Below, one piece after another: positions 35,815 to 49,675 of a stretch of 64,000 nt of DNA (within the stretch, counting starts at the first letter, position 1; each line of letters starts with the position of its first letter). This stretch comes from Metopolophium dirhodum (Eukaryota > Arthropoda > Insecta > Hemiptera > Aphididae): positions 11,665,228 to 11,729,227 of the forward strand of contig NC_083563.1 of NCBI RefSeq assembly GCF_019925205.1, in the 5' to 3' direction. The translations under genes and the position numbers were made by a program. The notes below the pieces were generated by a model. The model saw only the letters and a list, made by a program, of their open reading frames with translations. It was not told the origin of the DNA and did not search any database.

Positions 35815-35935
35815 AAAAATACTCACTTACACACACACACTGACTCATTTGCACACACACAAACACTCACTCACACAAACACACAAGCACTCACTTACAC
35901 ACATACGCACAAACCCTTACTTACACACACACGTC
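35815..35935. repeat. CA-rich minisatellite
   Basis: This consists of irregular repeats of ACTCACTTACACACACAC type units in the leader or promoter of the polyQ gene. Confidence 0.75.
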
Positions 35936-36345
35936 GGACTTAATATTATATTATCATAAACATAATATTATAAAGTGACCGATCATCCTTACAATCACTT
36001 CGCCGCCGTCATAAATTATTGTTGTTGACGTTGCGAATCGATATACGAGTGTCGATTTTTCTGGTTGATTTCGCTGCCGTCGCGTCCCTCGGTCCGCCGC
36101 CGCGCGTTGCATGTGCGCGGACAGTCCAATGTGGCTTTCACTGTGACCGTAGTCGCAGACTCTTCGTGGTGTACCGTCGCCGACGTGACGTTCGGGGTGC
36201 TGGAAGGACGGTAGCGAAGCCGAGAACGACGGCGACGACGACGGCAAGTTCGGGGGTGGTGCGGGCGGTGGCGGTGGTGGTGGCGACGACGACGACGACA
36301 GAGGCTGCTGCGGCGACTGTTGATCGGTTTGACAAATTCACCGTC

Positions 36346-36375
36346 ATGGACGACGTGACGTCAAAGGCCGATTGA
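36346..36375 (+). promoter_or_regulatory. Nine-codon upstream ORF
   Basis: An ATG in good context (CCGTCATGG) opens a frame encoding MDDVTSKAD and a TGA, ending 19 bases before the main ATG at 36395. If the leader is transcribed through here, ribosomes would meet this ORF first, so it could lower or regulate translation of the main ORF. Inference from sequence only. Confidence 0.4.
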
Positions 36376-36394
36376 CGACCACCGCCAGTAAGTC

Positions 36395-39300
36395 ATGAAA
36401 CAGAAGAAGAAGAAAGACGAACCACAGCGGCCGCCGTCCAGTACAGACGAACAGCAACAGCAACAGCAGCAGCAGCTATGCAACGGTGCAGGCGAGCCGA
36501 GACCCAAGAAATCGGCGCTGAAACGCACGGCGACCGTCGGCGGCTCCAAGGCGGCCAAGTCCGGCAAGCACAAGCGGCACGTGCAGTTCAACGAAAGTCT
36601 GAACGTGTTCTTCGAGTCAGACTACGTGATCGTCATCCGGGACGACGACTGCGAGTTCGACGAGGAGGACTTTGACTTTTGGTCGCAGCATCCGTGCAGC
36701 TGTGGCGATGCCACGTGTTTCCAGCCATGGCTGGACGATGACGACGGCCGTGGTATGCCGCCACTCGATCCGTACGAAGAACAACCAGCCACGCTCAGTC
36801 CACCGGATGGTTACAAGGATGGCTGTCCCAGGCACGTTCCGCCGTCTCTGGATCATCTAAAATACGGTACCTGCACTTATCAATAACCATTTACAGAAGT
36901 TTTCGGCACTTTTATAATATAGATAAAATATATAAACATTAAACATAGTATACTATATAGTGATGTACACTGTACAGACTACAGACAATATAGTGTATGT
37001 AATTAATGACCATTTAAAATTGTATTGAAGTCATAAGCATTATGTATTTAAAAATATACTTAAATATCTTACAAGTATCTCTATCAGTAGCTATGCGTTT
37101 AGGAGATAATCATAATCTTAAACGCCTCGTTAGAGTAAAAAACAACCATACACCATCTAACACAATTAAACCTTACAGCGGCAGTGATTTACATGCGGAA
37201 TGTTATATGAAAAAATAATCATTTTTAAATGTAGGTACCTACTAAAAGACTTATACACTCAACAAGATACGAATCGTTGTATAGTTATTAATATTCAAAC
37301 TACCATTGTTTATTATGACCCTATTAGTAACAATAGTTATATTATCAAATAATTATTTTTTAGATATTTTGCCTTCAATTATTGGAATATAAACTGGAAG
37401 GCCTGAAGACAATAGTTTTAATTTCTTTTCTCTTTAAAAAATTTACAATTGAAATATTATTTATGAAATCAAATTTGTCAAATCAAAATTAATTCTATCC
37501 TGAATACATTTACAATAATACACATTTTATTAGAATATTTTGTGTCTCAATTGGTTTTTTTTTTATCATACCAAGTACCAACATTTTTTAAACATAAATT
37601 ATATTTAAAAACTGTTAAGAAGAATTTATTTTCTTATTCTCATTGTTCTTTTTGATTTTAGTCTTTCTCGATCAACTTTCTATATTAGATTATTTTAAAC
37701 AAAAACCTTTCATATTTTAAATCTTTACTATTGAATATATTTAAATGTTATTTTAAATTTTTAAGTGTTTTATTTTCTGAAATCAGCTAATTTAATGAAA
37801 TCTAAAAAACTGTATTTGTTATGCAAATCAGTAAACATAACTCATGTAAATATCTGTACAAATATATGTTTTAAATAATCTAGTATTAACTTATAAAAAC
37901 CTACTTAAAAAGTTATCGATTCAAAATAATTTGCATTAAAAAAAAAAACTATAATATTGTTATGTAAATATGCATCAAAGGGATATTCGTTTTCCAATTT
38001 CATTAAAAAAAATGTAGTGTCATGCGTAAGACATAATATTAATATTATGTATTTTTTATGTTTGTTATTTATTTAGATATCCACCGTAAAAACTACAAGA
38101 AATATAATACATTTATGCTTATATTTTACATCATATAATGCTTTAACATTAGACATTATCACAATATATTTAACTCACCAAGTAACATTAAATAAATGGC
38201 CCCATTATTAAATTAACTAATCACATCACAACGTTAATTGTATAAAACATTTGATAAAAAAAAATCCAATAAACACACTTTGCATTTACTATTACAAGTT
38301 ACAATCGTATATAAGGAGAGAAAAATAAAATATTTATAAACCTACTTGAATTAAAAATACCTACAAATATATATGGACATTGCATAACCCTAATTAATAC
38401 TTTGTAACCTTGAGCACCAATTGCAGTGATAAGATGATTATAAATTATAGTATATTATATATCTAAATACATGTATTTAGATAAATCTTTAAACTGCTCA
38501 AGTAAAATATAGAAAACGATACGTAAATAAAATTGCATTATTGGGTAATATCAGTACTTATTCTATACGATTATTTGCATGTATCTAATGTAAATTGTTT
38601 AATATTCATATTTTAAGTAGAAAAAAAAAATAAATTTTATAATATATTTATAAGCTGTTATTATCTTAGTCTTAAAACAGATATAATACGATACCTTATT
38701 GTTTACATGATTGAAAACATTTAAAATCACATCGTACAAAACAAAGAACTAATATCGAAATAATATTGTAGCAGATGATGATTTGGCTACAAGATATGGT
38801 TCGGATGTGATGGACAGCTGCAGCGATACGCATGTCGCTATGCCATATAATTCCAATGTCAACTCCACGTCCTATTTCGAGGATAACAATCAAAAAGCTC
38901 GTCATGAACTTTCGTCTCTACCCCGGCCAAGTAGTAAGTATAATTTATATATTATGCTGCGTATCACAAACGGTGAACACAAATACGAGATTGCGTGCAA
39001 TATTATATTACATTTTTCATTATTAGGTACCTACCACCTACCTATATTGTTCAGAATTTATTGCAAATAGCAATATAACGATACTCACACAAAATCTATT
39101 GTACAAAGTCAAATGTAAAAATACTAAAAACTGTGTAAATGTGCAAATCCATAAGACTAGTTAAAATACCTACACTTATAATTTATTAAAAATCTATACC
39201 TACTTAGCTGTATTAACCACCTCCACCCGGGTTAAAATTAATCTATCTTTGTATCGTTTTTTGTTTTCTTACAGTGGAAATATAATATATATTATTATAT

Positions 39301-42300
39301 AATATACCTAAACACCATTACAATTATACATGTTATGATTTTCCACTTCTCAATTCTGGACATATTTTTGTTGTAAACACAAAAAAATTGGAGGCAGATT
39401 CCATTAATGCTTAAAAGTTAAAAGCTGACATAAGTTTCATATCGTTAAGATTGGTATTCGTCGTTATGTATTTACATAAAGAAAATATGTCCAAAATAAA
39501 GAAGTAAATCACGATTGCACATCATAAAACTAATCATTGTAATAATTGTGTTCATAAGTAGGTATTCGATTTTAAGATTTGATTTTTTAAATATATTTGT
39601 AAGCAATTTTATATACCACATTTCCCCTAATTACTATAGTAATATAATCTTTAATCAATGGCAACCATTTAAAATATAAACAAAAAATTATTCGATTTTC
39701 GTTAGTCAAAACTGAATTCATACGTCAGCCACCTTATAGCAACCTATATATAGGGGTTGAAAAAATAAGCTATCCTATACACTCCGAATTTCAAGGGATC
39801 TATTCATATAACTTTTATTGAAAACAGCCCAGTTGCTTTTGAATTTAAAGAGAACAAACAAAGAAGCGTTTTTTTTTTATACATAAAGATTAAATAGATA
39901 AGATAAGAGTAAGGAAATGTATCTCTAATCTTACGCATACATTATAACTGGTAAGTGATAAGATATTAAGATAAAATGTTTAATATTTAATTATTAACCC
40001 TTCAGAAACGTTTAATAATATTTAATCAATAAGTAATAATAACATTTTACTGATTTTATATTTGCTGTTTACATAAAAGTAAAAATAAAAATATTTTATT
40101 TGTTAGGGTGAGTATAGGTTAATGATTTTAACGAGGATTGACATGAATATAAATTGGTTATAATTTTAAACCTTTCAAACATAGACTATTTCAACTTTAT
40201 TGTTTGCAAACAATAAACTTTGCAGAAGTTCGATGACCTTTTTTTAGATCGTTTTCTAAATAACTATTTATATTTTCTACTAGATGTATACTTTCTACTA
40301 GTGTATCATATTTTAAGATTTTTCACATGGAACAGATGTATTGTATCATTTAAAATCTAAGGAAAATAGTTGAATTCAAATAAATAGGAAAATAAATAGG
40401 TGGAACGTATAAATGCTGGAATGTGTAGTTTCGGAATTTTGCAAAACTGCGTATTTTGCATTTTTGCTGTATAGTTTGTTCGTTTTATTCCGGGAAATAT
40501 TTAAGAGGACCTAAGGACCATATAAGCTTGGAAGTGGAAATACATTTATCAAGAGAAAAATATAATTATAATTTATATTTTATTCCAATGTAGAAATCCT
40601 GCATACAGGCCATACAGCACATAATTCATAGTTATTAAAATATAGGTTTACGTATGGTAAATTAATTTTAAAAATACCATGTTATGTTACGTTTAAAATA
40701 TTATTAATAGGTAATGATTGTTTTAATGAGTAATGACTAATGACTAATAGATGTAATAATGATACATTGATACACTTGTATGAGTTGTATAAATAACTAA
40801 GTACAATATTGATATTAATTATTCATAATAGTATTAAAAATTAAATAAACTGTAGGTACGTATTTATTTTAAATATTAAATACGATTCTGGTTGTACAAA
40901 GAAATCTCCTCAGTGGAGAATAATATGTGAAGAGAGCATTTATGGTAACCTATCTATAGATTTTTTTGCCAACGATAAAAATAATATATGTATAATGTAC
41001 ATTATATTGAGTTCATCTCCTACCCCTTGGAAATTGGTGTAGGGTTTCCACAGTGGTCAGACCTGGATTAAGGGTGGATAGAGCCCTTTTACCACGGGGA
41101 CCCACTAATATTCGATCTCCGTGGTAGAACGTTTCATTTTTCGGGTAAAAATTGTATTATATATTTTTTTAGAACATTATACTATTATTATAGCAGTCAG
41201 TATTACCCCATACCATATCATATTTTAATATATAATATATGATAGTATATTCTACGAACTATAATATTTTGCTACGGGTAGTCAACCAACAACATCCATT
41301 ATGGCTTTATATAGTTTATAATTAAATTGGCAATGCTTCCATTTTTATTTGCGGGTATTCATCAAATTATCTTCTATTGAAATATTGAATAGTATACTTC
41401 GTATAAGTGGTCTTTTTCACTCACATCGCACTGTTTTTGTAAAAAAAATTTTCAACCCGTGACAACATTGTTGGCCATGAAAGAAAAAAAGACTTTAGCT
41501 GCTATAGTTTTTGCTATAATTTACCGTTTATAAGTGTACCCAAAACATATCCAAAGAAGTTTAAATAAACATTTATTTAAGTTTAGGATCGCAAGGAAGC
41601 TCAATTAATTGATTTTCTATGTCAGTAGACATTTTAACTGTCATTATTTCTACTGTAAATGGTTGTATTCAATCCATTCATAACTTATTCAAATTTATAC
41701 ATTATAATTTTAAAAATCTTAATTATTTTTATTTTTCACTAAGAAGACTTTTCGTGACCAATTGGTCAAAGCATTTGTATACCTTACGGGGCCCAATTTT
41801 GGGTCGCACCCACCGATTAAAGACCACTGCGGCACTGCGCTTTAAAATAGTATATAATATAATAGGGATTTTATTTTCATCTATTTTTAGTAAGATGGTA
41901 ATGGTAAGAAAGTTGAATGCAAGATATAAGTAACATAGTTTTAGTAAAATAATATAATTTTATAATTTATACTAAAATATAACTGTGTAATATACGTTAT
42001 TTTTAATGTTAACATATACTAGTCAAAGTGTCACACGTATTTTATTTGCATTGTCTTTGTCTACATACAGCCATACAGGAAAAGAATAATACATGTATCT
42101 ACTAGTCAAATACCTATACTTGGTACAAATTAATCTCATTAAAAAAATGTATTAGGTATTACAATACCGGTGCCTAGTTGAATAGTGGTTTTTATTTAAC
42201 CCTTCAAAAGGACCAAAAATTAAATAATATTATATGACATGTCTGATTATTATATATCTTTAGATGAAATTTTTTTTTGTGATTTTATTTGGCAATGTAT

Positions 42301-44496
42301 TACATTGTACTTATACTGAGAAAATAAGATTTAACGAATCATAAGCGAAAATCTACCAGCTTTGTTGGATCTTGAATATAACATTATGATTACATACCTA
42401 TAATATACATTTTACAATTTTAAATTGATTTATTTATTTTATCTGCAGAAGACGAACAGAAGCAGCAGCAGCAGCAGCAGCAACAACAGTCACAGCCACC
42501 GACAAACGCATCTGCTCTTCAGTTGTCGAAAACAAACACTGTCTGTGATACAAATTCAAGTACGGGCCAGCAACCACGGTGTATCGTGGAAACGATAACC
42601 ATGACCACAGTTACCGAAAGGCAGATCGTGCAGGAGACCAGGCCCGTGGACGTGCCCGGTCTTGACGCCGCCTCCAAGACCGAAGATACAAAAGACGTCA
42701 CCGGTGCCACTGCCGTCGCCCCCGATGAGGGGTATGTAATGATTAAATGTGGTAATAATACTATGGTGTACAACAACCGGAACCCAAACTCGGCAGTGCG
42801 ACAGTTATTTCCGACCACGAAGTTCGTATGCCCGCCAACCCGAATCAAAGAGACGGACGACGCGAGGCTGCTGAACAAATACTTAATCACGGAAGAGTCA
42901 CTCCGGGCGTTCGACAGTCGATCGATGAACGGTGGCTTGGGCGGCGGAGGGTTCAAGAGCGAACCACACAGCGACGACGACGACGACGACACGTCGAACA
43001 GCCTTATCAGGCGAACCATCGAACGAAGTACTTTGAGGCGGAACACCGTGAAAAAAAAGAACGACTCCAAAGAGATATCGCTTATCGAGAAGATCCGGCG
43101 GCTGACGTGCGACAGCGACGACGATGCAGACGACCCAACCAAGAAGGCGTCAGGCGTCATGCAGGAACAGGCGACTGCTTACACTGTGTTGGTGCAGTGT
43201 GATTCGGGGACGCCGTCCACGACCGCCGCTACTCCGGCGTACAAAAAACTCACAGAATTGTTGGGCAGTGGTAGTGGTGGTGGCCGGTATGACCAACCAC
43301 TGCCACCACCAGTTGTTCAATCGACGGCCGACGGTGACCCAATTGGCAAAGCCGACGGACTAGACCTATGCGACGGTCACTCGGCCGCCAGCAGCAGAGC
43401 GGCCGTCCGATCAGCGACCGGTGGCAAACCTTTCCTGTCCACGTTAGCGACGGCGTGCGTCACAGGCAACGTACATCCGGCCACCGGAGGATCGGTGGCG
43501 GTAAGCACACCGCAAACATCGCACTGTCCGCAACCAGACGTGGTAGCCGGCACTCAAGCTCCAAGCTCACACAGACAGGAAGAGCTTGCGGCGTTCGTGC
43601 AACAGGACTCGGGCCGCCTGGAGAAGATCCGCAAGCGGTATATGCCACCCACGGCCACTGCGTCCGCGTCCGCGGCCGAGGACGAGGACGACGAGAACGA
43701 CGATTACGGCTTCAACCGGCGACCGGAAGTGCATGGCATCCGCTCCGGGTTCTCTGCACAGATCACCATCAAGAACAATCCACAGCCTCCTCAACGTCCC
43801 CGGTCGTATTATGGTGAACCAGCCCTTCAGACGACGCCACTCGATGTCCAGCCTGACTTTGTGCCCAGATATCAGGCGGCCGCGGTGGCGTCTGTCCGCG
43901 CTCGGATCCAGGGTGACGCGCGGGCCCCTCCACCGTACCCGGCCGCGTCCCAACGGTCCATCATCAGAGTGACGCACGGCCAACAGCAGCAGACCATTCG
44001 CGTGCCGTACCAGGCGGTCGGTCCCGTCCAGGTGCACCTGTTAACCACAGCTGCAGCGGCCGCGTCCACCGCCACCGGCAACGTCACCGGACACCCGCCA
44101 CCGCCGCAGGTTCAAATCCGACACCCGCCTAACGAGTACATCGTTCAACACGGCCATGCCAGAATACACCATGGCCAACAGTTTGTTATCGCCCGTGGCA
44201 CCCAGACGGCCGCGATATCGACCACTCGGTACTACCAGTTACCACCGCCCCCGCCACCCAACATTCAGCAGCAGCAGTTATCGCAACCGCAGTTACCGCC
44301 GCACGCTTTCCAACCGTCTGACGAACATCCGGCGACACAATTTAAACAGACATCTCCCACCAGAGGAGTTGCAGCTAACAGTAGACTGCACATGCAACAG
44401 CAGCAGCAGCAACAAGACTATGTCGACCATAACTTACCATCGTCGGTCTCGCAGACGCCCAAAAACCCTATGCTTTTTTACGGTATGAATGTCTGA
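36395..44496 (+). CDS. Large low-complexity protein with polyQ tracts (three exons), unrecognised
   Basis: Exons 36395-36866, 38775-38933 and 42449-44496 join in matching phase (all junctions phase 1; acceptors GTAGCAG and CTGCAG) to give 892 residues. I do not recognise the family. Residues 1-27 are Lys-rich then polyQ (20-27). KRHVQF at 60-65 fits the RVxF-type PP1 docking consensus and opens the most conserved-looking segment: FNESLNVFFESDYVIVIRDD (65-84), an acidic run, then WSQHPCSCGDATCFQPW (96-112). A second polyQ is at 216-224. Later come an acidic SDDDDDD run, Ser/Thr/Pro-rich stretches, DYGFNRRPEVHGIRSGF, a PPPY motif (704-707, WW-domain ligand type), His-rich and PPPPPP segments, and a polyQ near the C-terminus before KNPMLFYGMNV. 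No membrane span or signal peptide is seen. It is probably an intracellular, largely disordered scaffold or regulator; this is inference. Codon use is GC-rich against AT-rich introns. Confidence 0.85.
36867..38774 (+). other. Intron 1 of the polyQ gene
   Basis: It is bounded by donor G|GTACCT and acceptor TTGTAGCAG. The donor is weaker than usual; if it is skipped, the frame stops eight codons later (at 36884-36886), which would give a 163-residue short form ending LKYGTCTYQ. I see no repeat with clear ends and no other gene inside. Confidence 0.6.
39735..39838 (-). repeat. Interspersed repeat, second copy
   Basis: In reverse orientation it matches 28922-29035, with the shared words ATAGCTTATTTTTTCAACCC and AAGTTATAT.AATAGAT. 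It lies in intron 2 of the polyQ gene. Confidence 0.6.
41406..41829. mobile_element. hAT-like remnant
   Basis: The right end reads TAAAGACCACTG, whose complement CAGTGGTCTTTAATCGGTGG with GTGCGACCC behind it is typical of hAT termini. The left end AGTGGTCTTTTTCAC (41406 on) is its inverted partner, missing the first base. No 8-bp duplication is recognisable, so the limits are uncertain. Confidence 0.4.
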
Positions 44497-44760
44497 ATGG
44501 TGGTGGTGTATGGGCTCAGTATAGCGCGTACATGTAGTATAAGAACCTAATATACATCATTATGTACCTATATGTATGTCTGTATGTATTAATGCATGTA
44601 TGTATGTATGTATGTATATATGTATGTATGACGTATGTATAACGTTTAACGGTTCTTAAAAAAGTTTTGTCATAACAACTAGCTGCCTACATTAATAAAT
44701 TGTGAATTCGTTTTCGATGCTTTAATACTGCAGTTGTCGCTGAGAGCCAAAAGATTTAAC
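44497..44760 (+). other. 3' UTR of the polyQ gene with GTAT microsatellite and poly(A) signal
   Basis: After the TGA at 44494-44496 the DNA returns to AT-rich composition. A run of GTAT/TATG units lies at about 44570-44640 and AATAAA at 44694-44699. Later AATAAA words (for example near 45026) could give longer transcripts. Confidence 0.5.
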
Positions 44761-46201
44761 CATACAACTACAAATTAAATTTCAGTATAGTTTATGAGTA
44801 TTATGTTATTATAAATTATATAATATGTACCTACCCACCTATTGTAATATACATGTCTTCCTATAATATGCAGACGATAACGCAATTATAACATCAAATT
44901 ATTAAAATATAGATTCAAATCCGTCGTCAAAACACTATATCGTTTCGGTGAAATAAAATACATTAACATAATAACATGTGCCCAATTGTTAAATTGTTAT
45001 TGATAAAAACTGTATGATAAAGTCCCAATAAAAAAATATTTATTATATACGTACGCTTAATGTCAGCATTTATCGAATTAAGTATGATGGTTTCAAAAAA
45101 AAAAACTCAATACATATTTTATTTTTATTATATAAAATACGTAAAAACAATTTTCCTGCTTAATGAAAGAAAATAATATGAATAATAATATTTTAAAACA
45201 AAGGGCGATTTTCGTGCCTACAATTTAAACGATAAAAAATGAAATTTTATCTGTTCTAATTTGTGTTGAAAAATATTGCTACGAACAAAAATATAAATAA
45301 TATAATATCAAAGGACTTAATTTGTAACAATAAGTATATTAATATAACTACATAATATATACAATCAGGCCACAGGTCTTTTACAATATTTATTTACCTA
45401 CACATTTTTTTGTTTTTTTTTTTTTTTTGTTATAGTTAATAAGGTTCAAATTGTAATAATGTATAAAATATAATTAATATAAAGTAATTCAATAACAGAC
45501 TGTGACGAAAATTAAGGGTTGTGAAATTGTATTTATAATACGACTATACCACTAGAAAACACGATAATATTAATCATATCGAAGACATGACTAATAGCCA
45601 AATCCGTATCTAAAATAGAAAAATAATTTTGGAATGTTTTAAAATAAAAATGCTAAACATTAGGGAATCGTTAAAACCCGTTTATTGTGCTATTTGGTTT
45701 GCTATGATTCAATATTGTACATAGTTATCAAAATATTTAACAAAATATTAAAGAGTATAAATATATTTATTATTTACGCCATTAATATGTTACATTTCAA
45801 TTTTTTTTCACTGCTAATAAATATTTACAAATTATAATAAAATATATTTATAGAGGTATGTATATGCGGTACCTATTAAATATTAAAATTATGCTTGACA
45901 AAGACGGAGTATATAATACTACACTGTTATGTTATTATTAAGATTAAAACATAAAATATTTATAATTTCGTTTTAACCAGTAAGAATTGCTTGACCCCAA
46001 AACTAAAATGTATTAAAATCTATACAAATTTGTTTGCTTATAGTCCTTTTGTTATTTAAAAAATATTTATATAAAATCACAAAATATAGGTAAATGTGTA
46101 TCAAAACTACATCGTAATTTCAAGCCAATTATAAAGCCATAATATATATTTTAATAATAATCGCGATCAAATACTTTAATACTTCCATATTTTAATTAAT
46201 G

Positions 46202-46255
<54 letters not shown>

Positions 46256-49200
46256 GTATGCATATTTTTACCTATCATATTTAATAGGTATCAAGAGTTT
46301 GTGGAAATCATACATTTTTTTTTAATTCAATACTTTAGTAAAACGTACATTATTAAATTTATTTATAAAAAATTAAAAAATTGGTTTACAAGCCAACATA
46401 ATTAGGAAACGTTTACAATTTTTAGATTTTTAATAAATTCGATTATCCACTCATACACCGAATTTCCATCTCATAATCTATAGAACATTTAAATTTCATT
46501 AAAACTATACACAAATTTAAACTAATATAATATAAATTTATTTATTTTTATTTAAATTTAATACATATATGTACCGATATATTATTATGTATGTACTATT
46601 ATGATTGGTGCCAAAGCGATGATAAACTTATAAATACCATAAAATATATTGTATTAAAAACATATATAAAATAAAATATTTTGTTGTTTAAAATCATTTT
46701 AAATGGTAGGCTGTTTATTATAATTATGTTAAACTTTAGTAAGAAATACTAGACCGTCGTTAATACTGATAACTTAGGCCTAAAGTGGAATTAATTAAAA
46801 AATATATTGTCTGTGAATTTTATTATTATTATTTTTTATTTTAAGAAAATATAATGTTGTTGTTGAAATAAATGTGTATAAATGATTAGTTTGTGTTAAC
46901 TCATTTTAAATAATATATAATAAAACATGGAAATACTTGAATTCATTGACCTTGTAACCTAACCCACTTTAGTTTTTCACAACAAGTTAATTAATAATTT
47001 TATTATTTTTATTGAGCTTATGGGTTGTTGTAAGGTAATATTGTTTGCGATTATGAGTTGCGCTTGGGTTATATTTTTACTTATGGGTTAGGGTTACTCT
47101 TGTGACTAGTTACACAGTATAAAACTACAGACGACATATCCATAATTTACAATATTTACATACCAGAGTACCGACATCACCTTTTTGCTTTTGTCCAAAA
47201 CTATATATATGAATAATAATATATAATATTATTCTTTATTATCATATTATTTATGTTATGATAAACTGACCAAAAACCATATTATTCTGCATAAAAATTA
47301 TTAAATTTCAATTCTGGAAGGCTTAGTCCCCTCCTATACGCTCATATTCTAGAAAATCGTAAAATTAAATTAACTAGAGACAACCACTACTATCTACACT
47401 TTACAATATATTATAAGTTGGTACCTATAGTGTAGCCATATATAATGAATAATCATATGATTATACTTGTGAAGACCATCTATTTATTATAATAATACCA
47501 ATGGAATGTCTGATCATCGGTGCCCACTCTCAACACCAGTGATCAATTCAGATTTTGTAAACAACATTAAGTGTTTGTTCTTTAAAATAATATTGCAATA
47601 TACCTTCTATAATAATAAAAAAACAACCAATCAAATGTTCACTACTTAAATTTTTACAGAGTAGGTATGTGTTCTTAATATTCTTAGTATTATATTGTGA
47701 ATCGTGGTCATTTGACCCCTATAAAGTTTTTAACAATCAGACATTTGACCCCTCAAAATAAATTCATTAGATTGTCTTATATTTGAATAATTATATGATT
47801 ACTAATATTACATTAGGAATTGTAATATTTGAAGATAAGAAAATATTAACCTTAAATATAACTATGAGTACACAACAAGTGAGTTTAAAAAAAAAAAAAA
47901 AATACCTAATTAAGAATGGATTTACTTTTTAGTAAAAGAAACTAGAAACTATACTAACAGATAATAATATTAATAATAATACAATTTACGAATATCTTTG
48001 CAAAGCATAAAGATAGGTATTATAATATATTAAATATTATTCATTTAATTTATGACACCATTAGGTGTGTACCTAAGGGCTAAGACCTAAGTAAGTATTA
48101 ATAACTAATAAGTATATATTTATCATTTAGACATTAAGTTGACATATTTTTAATTTATATTTTGAAAGTCTAATATTTGTAAAAAACTTGTACCTACTTC
48201 GTAAGTAGTAGCTTTTATGTTCAGGGTGGTAACATTGTGAAGTTTTGCAGTACATTTTTAAAAAGGCCATGTCTAGTTTTCGTACATTTAAAAAAATGGC
48301 AAATGATATTGTAAAATTGCAATCTGTTTGAATATAAAATTATTAATTTATCATATTCAATAAAATATTTTTATAAGTTATATACTTGCAATCAAGCAAT
48401 AAACAGTATTATGCCATGTTAAAAACTTAAAATACAGTAAATTATAATAAATACAAACAAAAACTGGGAAACTCACTTTGCTGTACAGCTACTCACTTCG
48501 AGTGTAGGTACCTTGTCATTGATCTAAAAAATGAAAGAGGTAAGTATTAATGTTAAACACTAGGTACTCACTCCTTTAACAATAGGGGGAAATAAAAAAA
48601 GGCGAGAGAATTGCCCCATGAAGGACACCTAGAGTGGAGGTGAAAATAGTAAATAAAGTACCACCATGTTATTTAGTTTATTGCTTTATAGTTTATATAT
48701 GTTACATAAGAAAGAAACAGAAAGGATTGGTTCATCGAATTCAGCTGCTGGTAGTATCTTCATGTAAATAGCATGGTCAATTTTATCACTTAAATCTAAT
48801 TTTTGTATATAACATCAACTTTTGGTTTTGAATGACTTACATAAAAGCTCCATTATAAAACTATAAAAAATTATGTTACAACCTTATAAGTGATACTAGA
48901 ACGCATGTGTTGAAAACTATACTGTTCATCAGATAAAATGTTATTAATAAAAGGTAGAAAACAGATAACTAGGGAGTAGAGACTCATATTTAGCTATATG
49001 GGAAAGATTAACAAGGTGCCAATATGTTTAAACTTAAGATGGGTCACCAGAATTTAAAAGAAGCCTAAGGAACTAATTTTGAATAAGGAACGGGAAATAC
49101 CAGCATTAATAGCATTTTCGAAAAATAAACTAGAGATAATGTTAAACAAAATAAACAGGAAGTCTCCCACAATTTAATCAAAACCAACAGAAAAAACACT

Positions 49201-49675
49201 GTGAAGAGTAGAAAATTCATTACGTAGGTACATAAAAAAAAGTGTTAGTCTCAATATTCGTACATAATATTATATTATTATATATTATAATAAATTATGT
49301 GTATAGCTGAATGAAATAATTAATTCTAAATCAGCATCGTAATGCGTAGAACCTGTGAATAATATAGATGACTGATATAGACATCCGACGAGTAATCTTC
49401 ATTCTTCGGGAGACTTTTGGTGCATTTCGCCGGACCAGATCCCGGAGGTAGTATGGAAGGCTCGTTCAAAACTTCTTTTGCCAAAATGTTATCAGATGGT
49501 GATGCCAATACGGCATATCACTATATACTATAATATAGTATATTCGTACTCGCGGACGGTGCCCAGAAAATGGTTTGATACAAAATGTCGTGAATCGTCA
49601 TGAATCGACGGTACACAGTGGCGAAACAGTTGCGTGTTCACGAAAGAATGATAAGCGATGAGTGAATGACCCAGT
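44761..49675. other. Intergenic AT-rich DNA
   Basis: I see no supported gene in these 4.9 kb. A pure (TA)n tract lies at 46206-46252. A minus-strand frame at 49326-49508 has fairly protein-like content (ILAKEVLNEPSILPPGSGPA) but no ATG and no partner exon. Confidence 0.4.
46206..46252. repeat. (TA)n microsatellite
   Basis: This is an uninterrupted TA dinucleotide run of about 23 units. The 68-codon open frame that crosses it is an artefact of the repeat. Confidence 0.9.

Larger units (their letters stand above)
35481..36394 (+). promoter_or_regulatory. GC-rich promoter and 5' UTR region of the polyQ gene
   Basis: Composition rises sharply from AT-rich to GC-rich with frequent CG dinucleotides (35490-35800 and 36000-36394). 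A CA-rich minisatellite of ACTCAC/ACACAC units lies between (35815-35935). The region directly precedes the start codon at 36395. Several frames are open here on both strands only because stops are rare in GC-rich DNA. I cannot fix the TSS. Confidence 0.5.
38934..42448 (+). other. Intron 2 of the polyQ gene
   Basis: It is bounded by donor A|GTAAGT and acceptor TATCTGCAG. It holds the reverse copy of the 28.9-kb repeat (39735-39838) and a hAT-like remnant at about 41406-41829. The frame at 41619-41933 lies over that remnant and is not a gene. Confidence 0.6.

Noticed and set aside
35491..36347. Several open frames on both strands in the GC-rich leader region
   Set aside because: Low-complexity Thr/Ala/Arg-rich translations typical of GC-rich repeats; no motif.
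42519..44087. Antisense frames of 213, 156 and 71 codons under the polyQ gene
   Set aside because: Shadows of the real plus-strand exon, which joins in phase with upstream exons.
46199..46405. 68-codon frame starting in an Ile-Tyr repeat
   Set aside because: Translation of the (TA)n microsatellite.
49326..49508. 60-codon minus-strand frame containing ILAKEVLNEPSILPPGSGPA
   Set aside because: It opens at TTG with stops directly upstream and no acceptor in phase; the content is mildly protein-like, but no gene can be built.
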